Source: M3007 sp044230315 (GTDB taxonomy: Bacteria > Bacteroidota > Bacteroidia > Chitinophagales > Saprospiraceae). Taken from it: 64,000 nt of DNA. How positions within the stretch are numbered: the first letter of the stretch is position 1; each line of letters begins with the position of its first letter. Under the pieces are notes generated by a model. The model made no database searches and had not been told where the DNA came from. It was given only the letters and a program-made list of their open reading frames with translations. Made by a program: the position numbers and the translations under genes. The stretch lies in contig JBGARJ010000002.1 of NCBI GenBank assembly GCA_044230315.1, positions 186,001 through 250,000 of the forward strand. The letters are read 5' to 3'. Shown in pieces: positions 23,159 through 32,195 of the stretch.

Positions 23159-26100
23159 TTACAATTTTTTCATGTTATCTTCCGGATTCCGGTCGACCAG
23201 CAGCGAGAAGGGGTCGATTCCGGCCTTGTCGGGTTTTTCGCCGACTGTGAACGTAAAAGTGTTGTGCGTCCGGTCGATCTTCATCCGCTGGCGGTAGAGC
23301 GTCTTGCCGTATTTCTTGCCGGCGGGCGGTTTGGCGAAGGCGCCCACCTCGATGTAGTCGTTCAGCGGCGCCTCGGTTTCCTTGCCCAGTTCGTCGGCTT
23401 TCAACTTGTGGCAATCCACCGCGATCGTGACTTCCCATTTGCCGTTGCCCAGGTCCCTGGCGCCGGCCTCCGTGCAGCGGTTCTCAAACAGGGTGATGTC
23501 TTCAAAGAGATCTTTCACCACATAGCGCAGCGAGTCGGGCGTCTGTGCATAAAAAGCGTCGATGGCGTCGAGGCTGACCGGGTAGGGCGGATCGGCGTAG
23601 CGGTAGCGCTCCAGGAAGGCGCGCAGGGCGGCGTTGACCTGTTCTTCGCCGATCATTTCCTTGAGGTAGTACATCACCACGCTGCCCTTGTTGTAGTGGA
23701 TATAGCCCTGGTTTTCGCATTTTTCGATGGGCAGTTCCCGGAGCGCTTCGCGGCCGCGGCCGCGAAGGTATTTGTCCATTTCGTAGGCCAGGAATTTGCG
23801 CATCTGATCGCGGCCGTACTCGTGTTCCATCACCATGAGCGCGCTCCATTGGGCGAAGGTTTCCACCAGCATTTCGCCGCCCTGCATCTGGGCGCCGCAT
23901 TCCTGGTGGCCCCAGTACTGGTGCCCGATCTCGTGGGCCGCCACGTAGAACATCAAATCGAGGTCGTCGTCGGGGTCCTTGAAATCCTGGATAAACCCGA
24001 TGCCTTCGGCGTAGGGCATGGTGCCGGGGAACGACTGTGCGAAACTGGCGTAGCGCGGAAACTCGATGATCCGGCACTGCTTGTGGTAGTAGGGGCCGAA
24101 GTGGGCAGTGTAGTACTCCAGCGACTTTTGCATGGCCCTGAGCATGCGCTCGACGTTGAAATCATGCCCCGGCTGGTAGTACACTTCGAGGCTGACGCCG
24201 TTCCAGTCGCGTTTGGCCACGGCGTAGCGGGCGCTGAGGAAGGAGTAGAAATTGAACGACGCATGGTCGAGTTTATACTGGAAACAGCGGCGGCCGTTTT
24301 CGGTCCATTCGCGCTGGAGCGAGCCGGGGCCGATGGCGATCTGGTCGGGCGCCGTGCGGATGACGGTTTCCACATTCACCCAATCGCTGTTGAGGCCGAT
24401 GTAGGCGTCCATGCGGTGCAGGGTATCGCTGCGGTCGAGTGCGGGCTGGCGACTTTTTTCCGGCAGATCGAACTTTTTCCGGCGGTTTTTGTCGGTCAGT
24501 TCGCCGCCTTCCTGGTAGCCGAACAAAGGCATCACGTCGGTATTGTCGAAGAACGTGCCGTTTTGCACGATGCGCTCCCAACTCAGCTGGTTTTCAAAGC
24601 CCCTGGGGTCGAAGTGGGTGGAAAACTCCAGGAGGAGCGAATCGCCGGGGGCAAGCGCCGGCTCGAAGCGGTACATGCGGCAGTGCAGGGTGGAGTCGTT
24701 CAGCAGCAGGCGGAGCCGCTCGTTGCGGAGCTCGAAGCGGCCGTGGGTGGGCACGACGACAAATAGCGTGTCGATCGGCCGGTCGGATTTGTTGCGGGCA
24801 AAAAACTGGCCTTCCACGTGCAGGGCGCGTGTTTCGGGGTGGAGGTCGATGTCGTATTTCACCTTGTACACGCGGGGTTGCGGGCGGCCCTGGTATTGCT
24901 TGTATTTTTTCTCGTATTCGGCCATCAGGCGTTCCTGCGCCTGACCGGTCACGTAGTGGTTTTTGACTTTGGTATTGTAAAACGTCCACGCCGCGACGCC
25001 CAGCCAGGCCGCCAGGGCGAGGTAGCCGAAGCGGCGGTAGTTGCGCCATTCGAGGCCGGCGGTCTGGAGCCGGTTTTTCCAGTACATCCCGTTGCCGCGC
25101 GGCCAGAACAGGATGGCGACCAGCGCCAGCAGCGCGCTGAACAACAGCCAGTAGCCGTGAAACCAGAACAAGCCTGCCAGGTAGGGCTGGTAGCCGTAGA
25201 AGTCGGACAAGGTATATTCAGGCGTGCTGCCGAAACTCACCATGTTGCTCTCGATGTCGAGCGCGCTCCAGACAAAACTGTTGACCGCGATAAACATGAT
25301 GGTGATGAAAAAGCCGAGGTACATGTTGGGCGACAAAGCCTGCACCAAAAAACTCAGCGCCAGCAGCACGGCAAAGCCGAGGAGATCCATGAGCAACAGT
25401 TCGCGGAGGTACACGCCGAGCTCGTAGCGGTGAAAACCCATCGACCACTGCGCCACGACCGCCATGCCTATGGCCATCAGTTGCAGGAGGGCGACCGTGC
25501 CAAGTATGGCGCCGTATTTGCCCAGCCAGGCCGTCCAGTTTTTGGTCGGCAAGGCATCGATGATCTCGTTGACGCGGGCATTGCGTTCCTTCCAGACGAC
25601 TGCCCCGCTGAAATACACCATGATGATGATCATGTACAGATAGAACGCTCCGCGGATGCCGTCCACCATTGTATAGGTGACCGGCAGCTCATGCGTGCCG
25701 TAGGCTTCATTGGCGCTAAACAGGGCGGGAATGCAGTTGAGCAGGCCCAGGATACCCAGCAGAATAAAAGCCGTGCTGCGCACGATGCCGAGGCCTTCCG
25801 TTTTGAACTGGCTGCCCAACTGGCTCATTACGGTGCCGAAACCGCTGCCGGGGGGCACGGCCGGCAGGGCGCCCAGGGTACGGATGCCGGGGGTTTCTTC
25901 GGCTTCGACGCGTTTTTGTTTGCGGCCGCCGCGGGTTTTTTCGGCAAAATGAAACAGGCGGTAGCCCAGCAGCAGGGCCGCCATGCCTACGGCCGACCAC
26001 AGGAGCCGGTTGAGCAGCAGCTGGCCGGCCAACATGGCGGCCCGGGCGTTCTTTTCATCCACCGTCCAGTATTTGGTGGCGATGCCGAAGGCCCGGTACC

Positions 26101-26746
26101 CGAAGGGATCGAGCAGCGCCGCGAGTTGCTCGTTCTCGAGATTGCGGAGCAGGTTGCCCGCCACGATATAGCCTACCAGCAGGGCCGTGGCGGCCACGAA
26201 GGAGTAGAGCGTGGAGCGGGTGTTGATCGCCACGGCGTACAGTACGCCGCCGACAAAAAGCGTATTGGGGATGGCGAAAACGAGCATGCCCATCAGGTGG
26301 CCGTTCAGTTCGAAGGGGCCGAGGCGGCTGTCGGGCAGCCATTCGAAGACCGCGTTGAGGGCGGTGCCGCTCCACATGCCCAGTGAAATACCGGTCATGG
26401 GAATCAGCGCGATGAGCACAGCGCCCCAGAAGTGGCCGAAATAGTACTGGGCTTTGCCGATAGGTTTGGAAAAAACGATCTGGCTGGTTTGGCGCTCGAA
26501 GTCCCGGATGGCAGCCGTGTTGAGAAAGGCCGTGGTGAGCAGGATGCTGAGGATGGAAAAAACGCCGTACCAGTTTTGCGCCACGAAGGGGGCGTTTTTC
26601 CAGACGTTGCCATAGCTGCCGCCGATGCTCACATGGTCGGAGATGGTGCCGAAAAAGGCCAGCAGCGCCAGGATAAGGAGGAAGATCCAGGGCATCGGCG
26701 AGCGCAACCAGGATTTTATTTCGAAGGAGAAAAAGGTCTTGAACAT
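23159..26746 (-). CDS. ABC transporter permease fused to M1-family aminopeptidase
   Basis: The protein has 1195 residues. The N-terminal half carries two ABC-2-type permease units with about a dozen hydrophobic helices (first near residue 20, second set from about 320). From about residue 640 there is a soluble M1 peptidase region. Its zinc site HEIGHQYWGH lies near residue 938 and is followed by Glu in LVETFAQW 20 residues after the second His. The HEXXH glutamate is present, so it should be active. The partner ATPase gene is 60 bp upstream on the same strand, together forming an ABC exporter whose permease also carries a peptidase. The substrate is unknown. Such fusions recur in Bacteroidota. 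The gene is convergent with the SIR2-STAND gene with only 12 bp between stops. Confidence 0.92.
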   Translation of the reverse strand: MFKTFFSFEIKSWLRSPMPWIFLLILALLAFFGTISDHVSIGGSYGNVWKNAPFVAQNWYGVFSILSILLTTAFLNTAAIRDFERQTSQIVFSKPIGKAQYYFGHFWGAVLIALIPMTGISLGMWSGTALNAVFEWLPDSRLGPFELNGHLMGMLVFAIPNTLFVGGVLYAVAINTRSTLYSFVAATALLVGYIVAGNLLRNLENEQLAALLDPFGYRAFGIATKYWTVDEKNARAAMLAGQLLLNRLLWSAVGMAALLLGYRLFHFAEKTRGGRKQKRVEAEETPGIRTLGALPAVPPGSGFGTVMSQLGSQFKTEGLGIVRSTAFILLGILGLLNCIPALFSANEAYGTHELPVTYTMVDGIRGAFYLYMIIIMVYFSGAVVWKERNARVNEIIDALPTKNWTAWLGKYGAILGTVALLQLMAIGMAVVAQWSMGFHRYELGVYLRELLLMDLLGFAVLLALSFLVQALSPNMYLGFFITIMFIAVNSFVWSALDIESNMVSFGSTPEYTLSDFYGYQPYLAGLFWFHGYWLLFSALLALVAILFWPRGNGMYWKNRLQTAGLEWRNYRRFGYLALAAWLGVAAWTFYNTKVKNHYVTGQAQERLMAEYEKKYKQYQGRPQPRVYKVKYDIDLHPETRALHVEGQFFARNKSDRPIDTLFVVVPTHGRFELRNERLRLLLNDSTLHCRMYRFEPALAPGDSLLLEFSTHFDPRGFENQLSWERIVQNGTFFDNTDVMPLFGYQEGGELTDKNRRKKFDLPEKSRQPALDRSDTLHRMDAYIGLNSDWVNVETVIRTAPDQIAIGPGSLQREWTENGRRCFQYKLDHASFNFYSFLSARYAVAKRDWNGVSLEVYYQPGHDFNVERMLRAMQKSLEYYTAHFGPYYHKQCRIIEFPRYASFAQSFPGTMPYAEGIGFIQDFKDPDDDLDLMFYVAAHEIGHQYWGHQECGAQMQGGEMLVETFAQWSALMVMEHEYGRDQMRKFLAYEMDKYLRGRGREALRELPIEKCENQGYIHYNKGSVVMYYLKEMIGEEQVNAALRAFLERYRYADPPYPVSLDAIDAFYAQTPDSLRYVVKDLFEDITLFENRCTEAGARDLGNGKWEVTIAVDCHKLKADELGKETEAPLNDYIEVGAFAKPPAGKKYGKTLYRQRMKIDRTHNTFTFTVGEKPDKAGIDPFSLLVDRNPEDNMKKL

Positions 26747-26806
26747 GATGACGCGGGTTAGCCAATGGAAAAGGCGGGTGCGTGGAATTCCGGCGACGGG
26801 CGCGGG

Positions 26807-27691
26807 TCAGTGCGCTTCCGTCGGGGTACTGCCGTTGATTTTGGCAAAAAACACGTCTTCCAGTCCCGATTCGGCGGGGTGGAAACCGTTGCCGGGATCG
26901 GTTTGGCTAAGGATATGGATGATCGGTTTGCCAGCCACCAGTTTGCTGGAGATTACCCGGTATTGCTGCTGATAATCGTCCATTTCGGTTTTGGCAATGG
27001 CTTTTTCCCACACGTTGCCCGTGAGTTCCTGCAGGGAGGCTTCGGGCGTGCCGGCGTACAGCACTTCGCCATTGTGAATGATGGCCATGTTGGAGCACAA
27101 TTCCTTGACGTCATCTACGATATGGGTGCTGAGGATCACAATCACGTTTTCGCCGATTTCGGAGAGCAGGTTGTAGAAGCGGTTGCGTTCGCCGGGGTCG
27201 AGTCCGGCCGTAGGCTCGTCGACGATAATGAGTTTGGGGTCGCCGAGCAGCGCCTGGGCGATGCCGAAGCGCTGGCGCATGCCGCCGGAGTACGACGACA
27301 CGGCTTTTTTGCGGTGGTCCCAGAGGTTGACGCGCTGCAGGAGGGCGCCCACCACTTCTTTGCGGCGCACGCCGGGAATGCCTTTGAGGACGGCCAGGTG
27401 GTCGAGCATTTCGTAGGCGCTGATGCGGGGGTACACGCCGAATTCCTGCGGCAAGTAGCCGAGCACGCGGCGCACGGCGTCTTTGTCTTTGAGAATATCG
27501 ATATCGCCAAGCGTGGCCGTACCGGAGTCGGCGTCCTGGAGGGTGGCCAGCGTGCGCATGAGCGTACTTTTACCGGCGCCGTTGGGGCCCAGGAGGCCGT
27601 ACATGCCGGTGGGGATGTCGAGTGATACGTCGTGCAGGGCGCGGACGCCGTTGGGGTATGTTTTATTCAGGTGGCGGATGGTTAGTTGCAT
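26807..27691 (-). CDS. ABC transporter ATP-binding protein
   Basis: ATG at 27691 begins the conserved MQLTIRHLNKTYPNG start; the open frame extends 30 codons further but without conservation. The product has 294 residues. Walker A is GPNGAGKST, the signature is YSGGMRQRFGIAQALL and Walker B is KLIIVDEPTAGLDP. The C-terminal extension after about residue 220 is as in ABC-2 exporters of the CcmA/NatA class. It powers the permease-peptidase encoded immediately downstream. Confidence 0.95.
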   Translation of the reverse strand: MQLTIRHLNKTYPNGVRALHDVSLDIPTGMYGLLGPNGAGKSTLMRTLATLQDADSGTATLGDIDILKDKDAVRRVLGYLPQEFGVYPRISAYEMLDHLAVLKGIPGVRRKEVVGALLQRVNLWDHRKKAVSSYSGGMRQRFGIAQALLGDPKLIIVDEPTAGLDPGERNRFYNLLSEIGENVIVILSTHIVDDVKELCSNMAIIHNGEVLYAGTPEASLQELTGNVWEKAIAKTEMDDYQQQYRVISSKLVAGKPIIHILSQTDPGNGFHPAESGLEDVFFAKINGSTPTEAH

Positions 27692-27828
27692 GCCTACGCT
27701 TTTAGTTTTGAATGACAGGCCGGTAATGGGGCGAACAAAGGTTGAAATTGACGAGTAAAGGCTATATGAAGTTGCAAACATTCGAGTAACGGTCCAAAAC
27801 GCGGGATGAATGCATTACTTTTACCGGT

Positions 27829-28242
27829 ATGAAAACGGCAATGTGGTTCCTGCTGACGCTCTTGTTGTACGCCGCATGCGACCTGGCGTTTATCAACGGA
27901 TTCGCCAAAAACTTTATCCGGCAGCAGGTCGGCTGGCTGCTGGCGCCGTCGCCCGACCTGGTGGCGGCCGGTTTATTTTACCTGGTCTTTACCGCCGGGC
28001 TGCTGTATTTCTGTGCGGCGCCGGCGCAAAGCGGCGGCCGGGCGGCCCTGAACGGCGCGTTTTTCGGCCTGGTGACCTACGCAACGTACGAACTGGTGAA
28101 CAAATCGCTGCTCGACCGCTGGCCCATGGCCCTGGTGCTGGTCGATCTGGCCTGGGGCGTCATCGTCGGGGCGGTGGTGAGTTGGGGCAGTTGGAAAATG
28201 GCGCAACTTATTTTTCAGGGCGGGGAAATTCCGTTCCGTTGA
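27829..28242 (+). CDS. DUF2177 family membrane protein
   Basis: The protein has 137 residues and four predicted membrane helices. It matches DUF2177 in its N-terminal YAACDLAFING segment, the GAFFGLVTYATYELVN motif and the VDLAWGVIVGAVVSW helix. The biochemical role is unknown. A -7-like TACTTTTA (27816-27823) lies just before the ATG, suggesting a very short leader. It is divergent from the ABC ATPase gene. Confidence 0.85.
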   Translation: MKTAMWFLLTLLLYAACDLAFINGFAKNFIRQQVGWLLAPSPDLVAAGLFYLVFTAGLLYFCAAPAQSGGRAALNGAFFGLVTYATYELVNKSLLDRWPMALVLVDLAWGVIVGAVVSWGSWKMAQLIFQGGEIPFR

Positions 28243-28245
28243 ACC

Positions 28246-28273
28246 CTTGTTTTCAAAAAGTCGTTTACCTTTG
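28246..28273 (+). promoter_or_regulatory. Promoter of the Ile-rich leader peptide
   Basis: CTTG at 28246-28249, a 16-bp spacer and a perfect TAnnTTTG element TACCTTTG at 28266-28273 lie 4 bp before the ATG. Transcription would begin almost at the start codon, giving a leaderless or near-leaderless mRNA. Confidence 0.65.
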
Positions 28274-28277
28274 CACC

Positions 28278-28337
28278 ATGTTATTTACGCAAATTATTAC
28301 CAGCAGCATTATTATTCGCAACGGGCTTCGCACCTGA
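28278..28337 (+). CDS. Attenuator leader peptide rich in Ile (ilv/thr-type)
   Basis: The 19-codon frame encodes MLFTQIITSSIIIRNGLRT. Five of 19 codons are ATT (Ile) and three are Thr. It follows a perfect TAnnTTTG promoter and is followed 27 bp later by a classic rho-independent terminator. This is the layout of an amino-acid attenuator, in which ribosome stalling at scarce Ile or Thr would prevent terminator formation. No ilv, leu or thr gene follows: the next sequence is simple repeats and an insertion sequence. It is therefore either an orphaned attenuator or a stand-alone peptide/small RNA. Confidence 0.6.
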   Translation: MLFTQIITSSIIIRNGLRT

Positions 28338-28363
28338 CGCGCCGAATGCTGTTTTGGAAACAG

Positions 28364-28400
28364 AAACCCCGGCAGGTGTGTAAAACTTGCCGGGGTTTTT
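28364..28400 (+). terminator. Rho-independent terminator after the leader peptide
   Basis: A 13-bp stem pairs AAACCCCGGCAGG (28364-28376) with CTTGCCGGGGTTT (28386-28398), with one G-T pair, around a 9-base loop. It runs into TTTTT. An upstream segment (28341-28360) might form an alternative pairing, but I could not show an antiterminator. Confidence 0.85.
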
Positions 28401-28493
28401 GTTTGTCGTATTTTTGCGCGCGTTTTCTAAACCGCCCACCCTTTTCCAACCCCTCAATCCCTTAAACCCCGCAACCCTTGAACCCTTGAACCC
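28401..28493. repeat. Short degenerate tandem repeats beside the second insertion sequence
   Basis: Repeats of the type AACCCTTG (three near-perfect units around 28470-28493) lie left of the IS, and GAAACCCT-type repeats lie right of it (29826-29880). The element therefore landed in a repetitive spacer, as the first one did. No gene is seen here. Confidence 0.6.
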
Positions 28494-29825
28494 TTGTCGT
28501 CGGACCTTAAGATTACCTGAGAAAAAGCGGCATAAAAGATTGCCGGAAGTTCATTGACTTATTGATAAATCACGGATGTTCTGCTCATTGAGATTGGTAG
28601 CGGTTTTAGTATTGAGGACCAGACCTCTTTCATTTTTAAAAACCCAAGCTAAGTTGATTGGATCAAAAGTTACGCTCACGATTTGGGAATGGTATCGATA
28701 TCCCACCTGGTAGGTTTTACCGAACATGTCGGTTGCCCCCTCCCGGCTGACTTTTCGTTGCCAAGTTCCTTTTGCAAGTAGATCGAACACAAATTGCATA
28801 TTTAGTCCCTCCAAATGGAGTCGTTTGGGGTTTTGAAAAAGTTGGGGGAAACATTCGGCGCGGGTTTTGTTTTTGCAAACTCTTGTTTGGAAATGTTCTC
28901 TTTGGTCTTCTACCACTTGATTGAGTCGTTGCTGAAGTTCCAGATAGTTTTTGCATTGGGCCGGATCAGCCCAACGGGCGGTTGTGCCTTGATTACGCTC
29001 AACCTTAGCGTTTTTCTGCGGCGAACGAGGTGGATTAAGTTTGATCCGGATACCCAGGGCACACAAGCAAAGGTTCAGCACACTCAGGGACTGTCGTGTG
29101 GGTTCGCCAAATGGTGCACCATTATCAGCTCTGAATACTCCTATAAAGCCCCACCGGAACATCAGGTAGCGGAGTGCATCAAAAATCAGCGGTAGCGGAA
29201 CTTGGCTGATCCTGCCCCAGGGGGAAAACAAAAGCATCCAGTTCGGCGCCTGAAAACTCATCTGTAAAGTTCAAGTAACAACACTCGACGCCATCTTGAG
29301 TCAACAAGCGCTCTTTGGCATCAACTTGCACGCGCTCCAAAGGGCCGGATGCCCACTCCACCTTTACCGGTGGAAGTTTGGTTCTTTTGGGCCGTATACC
29401 TGCTTGGGATACCCAGCGCTGCAATTGGCGAACCTGAACAACTTTGTGGCCCGGAAACTCCCGTTGTAACTGCACGCGCAAATAGCCCGCTCCCCACTCC
29501 CGATGTTGCTGCATCAACTCCAAGGCGCGCTTACGAAGCGCATCTTCCGCTTTCGTCTTGCGACCACATTGACAATATCTAAGTGCCAGCCCCGAATCCC
29601 CCAATTGTTCGTATCGTTTGATCCAGCCCAGAAGGGTATCATAATCAACCCCAAGTTGGCGTGAAATTGAAAGCTTCTTTTGACCTGATTGCCATAACTC
29701 GATCGCTTGACGGCGAACTTCTGAATTGTGTGCCCTCATACATCCTTGATTTATTCTACAAAGTCAATGAACTTCCGGCAATCTTTTATGCCGCTTTTTC
29801 AGGTAATCTTAAGGTCCGACGACAA
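28494..29825 (-). mobile_element. Insertion sequence with about 65-bp inverted ends and DDE transposase
   Basis: The left end (from TTGTCGTCGGACC at 28494 to about 28560) and the right end (about 29761-29825) are near-identical inverted repeats of about 65 bp. A direct ACCC flanks both sides (28490-28493 and 29826-29829), a likely 4-5 bp target duplication. The only gene is an rve-type transposase on the minus strand. The family could be IS481 or a related HTH+rve group; I cannot decide which. Confidence 0.85.
28551..29739 (-). pseudogene. Transposase (HTH + rve core), frameshifted
   Basis: The N-terminal part runs from ATG 29739 with a helix-turn-helix (VRRQAIELWQSGQKKLSISR) and the first catalytic Asp in VQVDAKER. 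It ends out of frame at 29179. The remaining core (Asp in FRADNGAPFG, Glu in KNAKVERNQG) continues in another frame down to 28551. The frames join at a run of five C near 29216-29222. Skipping one base restores FVFPWGRIS, so the sequence has one extra base relative to an intact gene, or uses a +1 frameshift. The joined product would be about 395 residues. Confidence 0.8.
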
Positions 29826-29886
29826 ACCCTGAAACCCTGACGACTGGAACCTGAAACCTTGAAACCTCCTGAAACCCTGAAACAGA

Positions 29887-30402
29887 TCAACCTTTTTTCA
29901 GCATGGCTTTCACATCTTCGGTTTTATCGTATTTGGGGTCGGCGTACAACATACCGGAGGCGCTGCCTTTGTCGAATACATATTCGAAGCCTTTGTCTTC
30001 GGCAAATTTTTGGATGGCGGCGTATACCTTATCCTGGATCGGTTTGACCAGTTCTTCGCGCTTTTTGAACAAGGCGCCCTCCGGGCCGAATTTCTGGCGC
30101 TGGAGTTCACGCACCTCTTTTTCCTTGTTCATGATCTCGTCTTCCCGTTGTTTTTTCATTTCCTCGCTCAGCATCACTTGTTCAGCCTGGTATTTGCTGT
30201 ACATACCTTTGATCTTATCCTGTTCCTGCGCGATTTCCTGGCGCCACTGGGTAGCCAAACGGTCGAGTTGTTCCTGCGCCTTTTGATAATCGGGCAAACT
30301 TTCCAATACAGCGGTGACATCGACATAAGCGATGCGTTGCGCAAGCGCCATCGTCGCCAGAAACACAGTAATAAGGGCGGTTGAAAAGAACTTCTTCATC
30401 AT
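29887..30402 (-). CDS. OmpH/Skp-family periplasmic chaperone
   Basis: ATG at 30402 begins a signal peptide ending in ATMALAQ. The protein has 171 residues. The mature protein starts with RIAYVDVTAVLESLPDYQ, the usual OmpH beginning, followed by a long charged coiled coil (about residues 40-125) and a closing beta segment (FEYVFDKGSASGMLYAD). Skp-type trimers hold unfolded outer-membrane proteins in the periplasm. In Bacteroidota these genes often neighbour bamA; here it stands next to an insertion sequence and bamA is not visible. Confidence 0.92.
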   Translation of the reverse strand: MMKKFFSTALITVFLATMALAQRIAYVDVTAVLESLPDYQKAQEQLDRLATQWRQEIAQEQDKIKGMYSKYQAEQVMLSEEMKKQREDEIMNKEKEVRELQRQKFGPEGALFKKREELVKPIQDKVYAAIQKFAEDKGFEYVFDKGSASGMLYADPKYDKTEDVKAMLKKG

Positions 30403-30609
30403 AAATTTGAATGCATTTTGAGTTTTGAATTGCCGGATTTGTGGTGTATTGAATTCCGGGCACAAAAGTACTTGATTTCACGGGTTAGACGGTTTCCTGA
30501 CGTGAAGCAGGCACACAGAGTTGCACCGGTGATTTAAAAAAATTTACCAAATAAAAACTAACAGCCTGATTCTCTTATGGTTTAGATAAAATTCATTCTC
30601 ATTTTGGCG

Positions 30610-30669
30610 ACACCGTTAACGGGCGTTTAACGGTGTTTTAAATGAATTTAACGCTGCATAGTACCTTTG
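30610..30669 (+). promoter_or_regulatory. hutH promoter with an overlapping inverted repeat
   Basis: TACCTTTG at 30662-30669 is a perfect TAnnTTTG element 45 bp before the hutH ATG. Directly upstream a perfect 10-bp inverted repeat, ACACCGTTAA (30610-30619) and TTAACGGTGT (30627-30636), covers the zone before the -33 region. The spacing suits a dimeric regulator; the binding protein is unknown. Confidence 0.55.
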
Positions 30670-30714
30670 CCCGGCACAAACCAAATTGTCCAATCTGACC
30701 ACCCGCCCAACTGT

Positions 30715-32191
30715 ATGCATCTGATCAGCCCTGACCATCTTTCCCTCCACACCATCGAATTTATACGTACGCAAAACCTGCCCATCGGACTTTCGGATGA
30801 AGCACGCCGCCGCATCCGGCATTGCCGGACGTATCTCGATGAAAAGTTAAAAGCGGTCAACAACGAACCTTTTTATGGCATAAATACCGGATTTGGTTCG
30901 CTTTGTAATGTGTCTATCCCTCCGGAAGACATCGGCCAATTGCAGCACAACCTGGTCATGTCGCATGCCGCTGGCACAGGCGACCCCGTTCCGCCCGAGG
31001 TGGTTCGACTCATGTTGCTGCTCAAAGCCCAAAGCCTGAGTTACGGCTATTCCGGTGTGCGCGAGGAAGTAGTGGAACGCCTGATCGATTTTTACAATGC
31101 CGACGTTTTGCCCGTGGTTTTCGAACTGGGTTCGCTTGGGGCCTCCGGCGATCTGGCGCCCCTGGCGCACTTGAGTCTGCCCATGATCGGCCTGGGCGAG
31201 GTGTGGTACGAAGGACGCCGGCAACGCGCCGATGTAGTGCTCCAATTGCGCTGATGGGCGCCCCTGACCTTTCAGGCGAAAGAAGCGCTGGCTCTGCTGA
31301 ATGGAACCCAGTTTTCGGCCGCTTATGCGGTTTGGTGCCTGCTGGAAGGACAGCGGCTGGCTGCACAAGCCGACCTGAACGCTGCCATCGGTTATGATGC
31401 CTACCATTGCCGCCTGTCGCCGCTGGATGCCCGTATTCACCAGATCCGGCCACACGCCGGACAAATCGCCGTCGCGAAAGCCTTGCGCAATCTATTGGAA
31501 GACAGCGCAATTGCGAAGTTGGAAAAGACCGATGTGCAGGACCCCTATGCATTCCGTTGCGTGCCGCAGGTGCACGGCGCCAGTCGAGACGCCATGAACC
31601 ATGTTATCCAAATGGTGCATACGGAGATCAACAGCGTGACCGACAACCCCAATATTTTCCCCGACGATGATCTGGTGCTTTCCGGTGGGAATTTTCACGC
31701 GCAGCCGCTGGCCTTGCCCCTGGATTACCTCGCCCTGGCACTGGCGGAATTGGGGCATTGCTGAGCGGCGGATTTATCAGTTGATTGGCGGAAAGCGCGG
31801 CCTGCCGGAGTTTCTGACCGACCACCCGGGTCTGCATTCCGGAATGATGATCGCCCAATACACCGCTGCGGCTATTGTCAACCAGAACAAAACGCTTTGC
31901 ATGCCGGCCTCGGCCGACAGTATCGTGAGTTGCAACGGGCAGGAAGACCACGTCAGCATGGCGGCCAACGCAGCGACGAAGGCTTACCGGATCGTGCTCA
32001 ACCTCGAACGTTTGCTGGCGATTGAATTTATGGTGGCCATGCAGGCCCTCGAATACCGGCGGGAAATGCGGTCATCGCCTCAAATTGAAGCAATCGCCGA
32101 GCGGTATCGGGAGACGGTGCCGCGTTTGTCGGAAGACCGGGTGCTGAGCGTGGACATCGAACATACGATCGCGTTTTTGCGGACGATCTGA
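30715..32191 (+). pseudogene. hutH: Histidine ammonia-lyase, disrupted
   Basis: From ATG 30715 the frame reads a good HutH N-terminus, with FYGINTGFGSL and the ASGDLAPLAH motif that forms the MIO electrophile. An in-frame TGA at 31252-31254 interrupts it between QLR and WAPLTFQAKEALALLNGTQ; a single GGA-to-TGA change would explain this. The same frame then continues to 31764, where two bases appear missing in what should read ELG-NIAERRIYQL. The rest is in another frame to the TGA at 32191. The full product would be about 490 residues, and would deaminate histidine to urocanate. The gene is either decayed or affected by sequence error; recF nearby is broken similarly. No other hut gene adjoins. 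Confidence 0.88.
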
Positions 32192-32195
32192 GCGC

